Shown piece by piece: positions 61,430 to 64,000 of a stretch of DNA of 64,000 nt. Numbering within the stretch: position 1 is the stretch's first letter; every line of letters starts with the position of its first letter. A program made the position numbers and the translations under genes. The notes below the pieces were generated by a model, which was not told the DNA's origin, made no database searches, and was given only the letters and a program-made list of their open reading frames with translations. Origin of the DNA: Flavobacterium restrictum (GTDB taxonomy: Bacteria; Bacteroidota; Bacteroidia; Flavobacteriales; Flavobacteriaceae); assembly GCF_007097245.1 (NCBI RefSeq), contig NZ_VJZT01000002.1:179859-243858 (forward strand). The letters are read 5' to 3'.

Positions 61430-63454
61430 TTATTTTTTTACTAAAACTATTTTTTCGTTTTGTTTAGTAACCACTTGCTGGAAAAAATCTTTAATTACTT
61501 GGTAATAATCGGCGGCAACGATAACTTTCTTCAGGTCTAATGTAGCCTGAACCTGAATTTTATTACCCGCATTGGCAATGATGTACTTAAAAGCTGCAAT
61601 ATCATCCGCTGTGGCCACATTCATAGGAGCAGGCAATGATTCTACAACATATCCCTCGGGCAGTTCAATATTGATATTAAATTTGGTTTGTTTTGGGTAA
61701 TTAAAATCAATAGGATACTCCCTAACCTCTTGTTTGAATGGATTTTCTTTGGTAGCAAAAAACAACAACGGTGCTATATAAATTTTGTTATTGATGTTTT
61801 CAAAACTTTTGGTGTCTTTAAAAGTGTATGATTCTACAATTGGACTGCTTAAATCCGTTTCGTTATCCCGAACGTAATCACCGACTTCTATACCATTGTT
61901 TTTGTTTTCTAATTCCTCAAGATAAGCATCTTTCAATGTCAGTAAATTACGTTTTCTGAAAGTCAGTGCCTCGTGATCAGAGAGTTGATTTCTAATTTTT
62001 CCGGTAATAATTCCATTTTTATCAACACCAAAATTCATATTTACAATTTCTTTTGAAACAGTTGTTGGTGTTAAATTCACTTCCAATGAAGTTTCGTCTT
62101 TCCGAATCAATCGACCAATCCAGTTTAAATCCCTGGTAGGCAATATATTGGGTGAAGCATATTTCTCTGTAGCATCCAATAAAATAATACCATCCGTAGT
62201 TTCGACTGCGGCAATAACATAATCAAAAGCATTCAAATTTGGAAACAAAGCAATTCCATTTGCACGTGTACTTATTAGCACTGGATTCGCTTGCAAACCA
62301 GCATAACGCAACATGGCAGTAAGCATCAAGTTAATTTCGGCTACATTTCCTGTTTTATTTTTATAGGCTTTTTTTACACCATCATTACAATAAAATCCAT
62401 AATAACCATCCCACTTTATATTGGATTTTACAAATTTAAAAATAGCCATAATTTTTTCTTCGGGAGAATTTAAACCAGCAAGCAATGCTTTAAAATCATC
62501 CTCAAAATAACTTGTATTATCAAGCTCTTCCCCAAAATCATCAAACTTATAAATTGTTTTTACTAATGATTTCCAATCCGTTGAATACTTTTTTAACGGT
62601 TGGTTAGGATACTGGGTCATAGACAATTCTTCAACTAAACTTGCTGTATAATTATCAATATTATTTACGTAAGCCTCTGTTTTTAAAGCAGGTACATTTT
62701 CTAAAACATAGGTCGTTTTATTTTCTAAATACGTTAAGGATGACGTGTAGAAACTTGTATTAGTATTACTTGAACTCCATCCTGGGTCAGCTCGTTCCAT
62801 TTGCATAAATTTAACTGATTTTTGTTTATGCTCTGCGGTTACTACTGGAAATAAAAACCCTTTTTGATTGGTATTAAACACATAATACTCTGGCACAAAA
62901 GTTTTGTACTCCGAAAAATTAACTGGAATTGTAGTTTGAAAATCCCAATTTCTACTAATACCAATGTTTTGACTACGAATAGAATATTTAAATTCTAGAA
63001 CCGATCCTTCCTTTACATTAGGCATTGTTATTTTTTTTTCGGCACGATACTTATTCACTTTTTGATCAAATATACCATCCGATTTCAAAGAGGTCTTTTC
63101 TATTTTTCCACCATTTAAATTATAAGTCACAGCATCCGAAAACGAAACACTTTCCTTGGAATCCTCTCGAATAGAATAACTAACAATTTCGGTAGCCCAA
63201 TCGTATCCTTCTTTCTTGTAAATTTTAATTCTGGCTACAACATCCGTAATTTTTATAAATCCTTCATCTTTTTTATATTCATATCGTGATTCTCCTTTTT
63301 TAAACAAAATTGCTGCTACTGCGGAGCTATCTTTGGGATGGCTTTTTTCTTGTAACTCTGCAACGGTAACTTTGCCCAATTCGAAATTTTGAGCATTGCT
63401 AATTATACTTAAAAGAAGAAAGAAAAAAACGGAGGTGGTTTTACTAAAATGCAT
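61430..63454 (-). CDS. DUF3857/transglutaminase-like protein, paralogue 3 of the array
   Basis: The 674-residue protein has a signal peptide (SVFFFLLLSIISNAQ), DUF3857 (FELGKVTVAELQEKSHPKDSSAVAAILFKKGESRYEYKK), the core with TGNVAEINLMLTAMLRYAGLQANPVLISTR and FDYVIAAVETTDGIILLDATEKY, and the C-terminal ELPEGYVVESLPAPMNVAT. As in the others, the catalytic Cys and His positions are substituted. It is separated from the partial fourth copy by 3 bases. Confidence 0.88.
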   Translation of the reverse strand: MHFSKTTSVFFFLLLSIISNAQNFELGKVTVAELQEKSHPKDSSAVAAILFKKGESRYEYKKDEGFIKITDVVARIKIYKKEGYDWATEIVSYSIREDSKESVSFSDAVTYNLNGGKIEKTSLKSDGIFDQKVNKYRAEKKITMPNVKEGSVLEFKYSIRSQNIGISRNWDFQTTIPVNFSEYKTFVPEYYVFNTNQKGFLFPVVTAEHKQKSVKFMQMERADPGWSSSNTNTSFYTSSLTYLENKTTYVLENVPALKTEAYVNNIDNYTASLVEELSMTQYPNQPLKKYSTDWKSLVKTIYKFDDFGEELDNTSYFEDDFKALLAGLNSPEEKIMAIFKFVKSNIKWDGYYGFYCNDGVKKAYKNKTGNVAEINLMLTAMLRYAGLQANPVLISTRANGIALFPNLNAFDYVIAAVETTDGIILLDATEKYASPNILPTRDLNWIGRLIRKDETSLEVNLTPTTVSKEIVNMNFGVDKNGIITGKIRNQLSDHEALTFRKRNLLTLKDAYLEELENKNNGIEVGDYVRDNETDLSSPIVESYTFKDTKSFENINNKIYIAPLLFFATKENPFKQEVREYPIDFNYPKQTKFNINIELPEGYVVESLPAPMNVATADDIAAFKYIIANAGNKIQVQATLDLKKVIVAADYYQVIKDFFQQVVTKQNEKIVLVKK

Positions 63455-63457
63455 CTG

Positions 63458-64000
63458 TTATATTTTTTTTAAGATTATTTTTTCACTTTGTTTGGCAAGC
63501 ATTCCTTGGTAATAATCTTTCAACATGGGATAATATTCCGAAGAAATAATGGGAGTGTTAATTTGGTGCGTCATGGCTATTTGAATGATATTCCCAGATA
63601 CATTGGTCATGAATTTGAAAGCGCCTAAATCATCTTGCATTTTTAGAATCGCTGCTACGGGCAAAGTCTCTACTTCATAACCGTCCGGAATGGTGATATT
63701 TATAGCATATTTCTCTAGGAAAGGATACCCAAAATCTACTGGATATTCCCGAACTTCTTGTTTGAATGGATTTTGCTCTTTGGCAAAAAATAATAGGGGA
63801 CTTATATAGATTTTCCCTCCAATGATCTCGCATAGATTGGCTCCTTTAAAAGCAAAAGTTTCGGAAACAGGTAATTGTAGTTCCTTTTCATTAGCTCTCA
63901 CATAATCCGAAATTTCTATTTTTTTATACTCATTTTCTAATTTTTCTAGATACATATCTGCTGTAACTGCATCGGCATTTTTCCTAAAAAGTAAGGCTTC
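63458..64000 (-). CDS. DUF3857/transglutaminase-like protein, paralogue 4 (5' end outside window)
   Basis: Only the C-terminal 180 residues lie in the window. The frame stays open to the last base (EALLFRKNADAVTAD before MYLEKLENEYKK), matching the region before the C-terminal domain of the other three. NPFKQEVREYPVDFGYP and NITIPDGYEVETLPVAA parallel the neighbours. The ATG at 63955 is internal, not a start. It shows that the array continues to the right. Confidence 0.88.
   Translation of the reverse strand, partial: EALLFRKNADAVTADMYLEKLENEYKKIEISDYVRANEKELQLPVSETFAFKGANLCEIIGGKIYISPLLFFAKEQNPFKQEVREYPVDFGYPFLEKYAINITIPDGYEVETLPVAAILKMQDDLGAFKFMTNVSGNIIQIAMTHQINTPIISSEYYPMLKDYYQGMLAKQSEKIILKKI

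Overview
The window looks like a chromosomal segment of a Flavobacterium-type gliding bacterium (Bacteroidota). The sequence is AT-rich. Several promoters carry the Bacteroidota -7 box TAnnTTTG. The primary sigma factor is the short RpoD of this phylum. GldB and GldC gliding lipoprotein/accessory genes and a SusC/SusD glycan-uptake locus are present. No ribosomal RNA, CRISPR array, transposase or integrase was seen.

Layout. 1-440 is the 3' end of pnp. 515-5723 is an accessory island between the core genes pnp and rpoD: a decayed Fic-protein tail, a strongly nested inverted-repeat element, and a type III restriction-modification pair (mod, res). 5813-7598 holds rpoD and rpe. 7660-13072 is a second accessory region built around the engB (ysxC) gene. 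The intact engB is followed on the reverse strand by two cassettes of secreted/lipoprotein genes, and each cassette ends in another copy of the engB 3' end. The two cassettes start with homologous promoter/leader modules. One has an 8-unit pentanucleotide repeat just after its ATG that currently puts the lipoprotein gene out of frame, and a further gene is frameshifted in a poly-A run. This looks like a modular, phase-variable surface-protein hotspot and is the most novel part of the window.

14258-31042 is the division and cell wall (dcw) cluster: mraZ, rsmH, ftsL, ftsI-type PBP, murE, mraY, murD, ftsW, murG, murC, ftsQ, ftsA, ftsZ. It has a MraZ operator in front and two non-canonical insertions: a frameshifted four-helix-bundle gene and a small membrane protein. 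yqeY, tRNA-Arg(TCG), an AraC regulator, a GlcG/HbpS-like protein, gldC/gldB, nadE, a NarL-type response regulator, a Dabb protein, a GH13 amylosucrase-like enzyme, a Nudix-type regulator and an acyltransferase follow.

41362-54485 is a polysaccharide utilization locus: a divergently transcribed sensor-regulator, then SusC, SusD, a surface glycan-binding lipoprotein, two GH30 enzymes and one GH16 enzyme. The enzyme set fits beta-1,3/1,6-glucan (laminarin-like) breakdown. 54539-57402 holds queA, aroA and a MazG-like pyrophosphohydrolase. The window ends in a tandem array of four DUF3857/transglutaminase-like paralogues, the fourth cut by the window edge.
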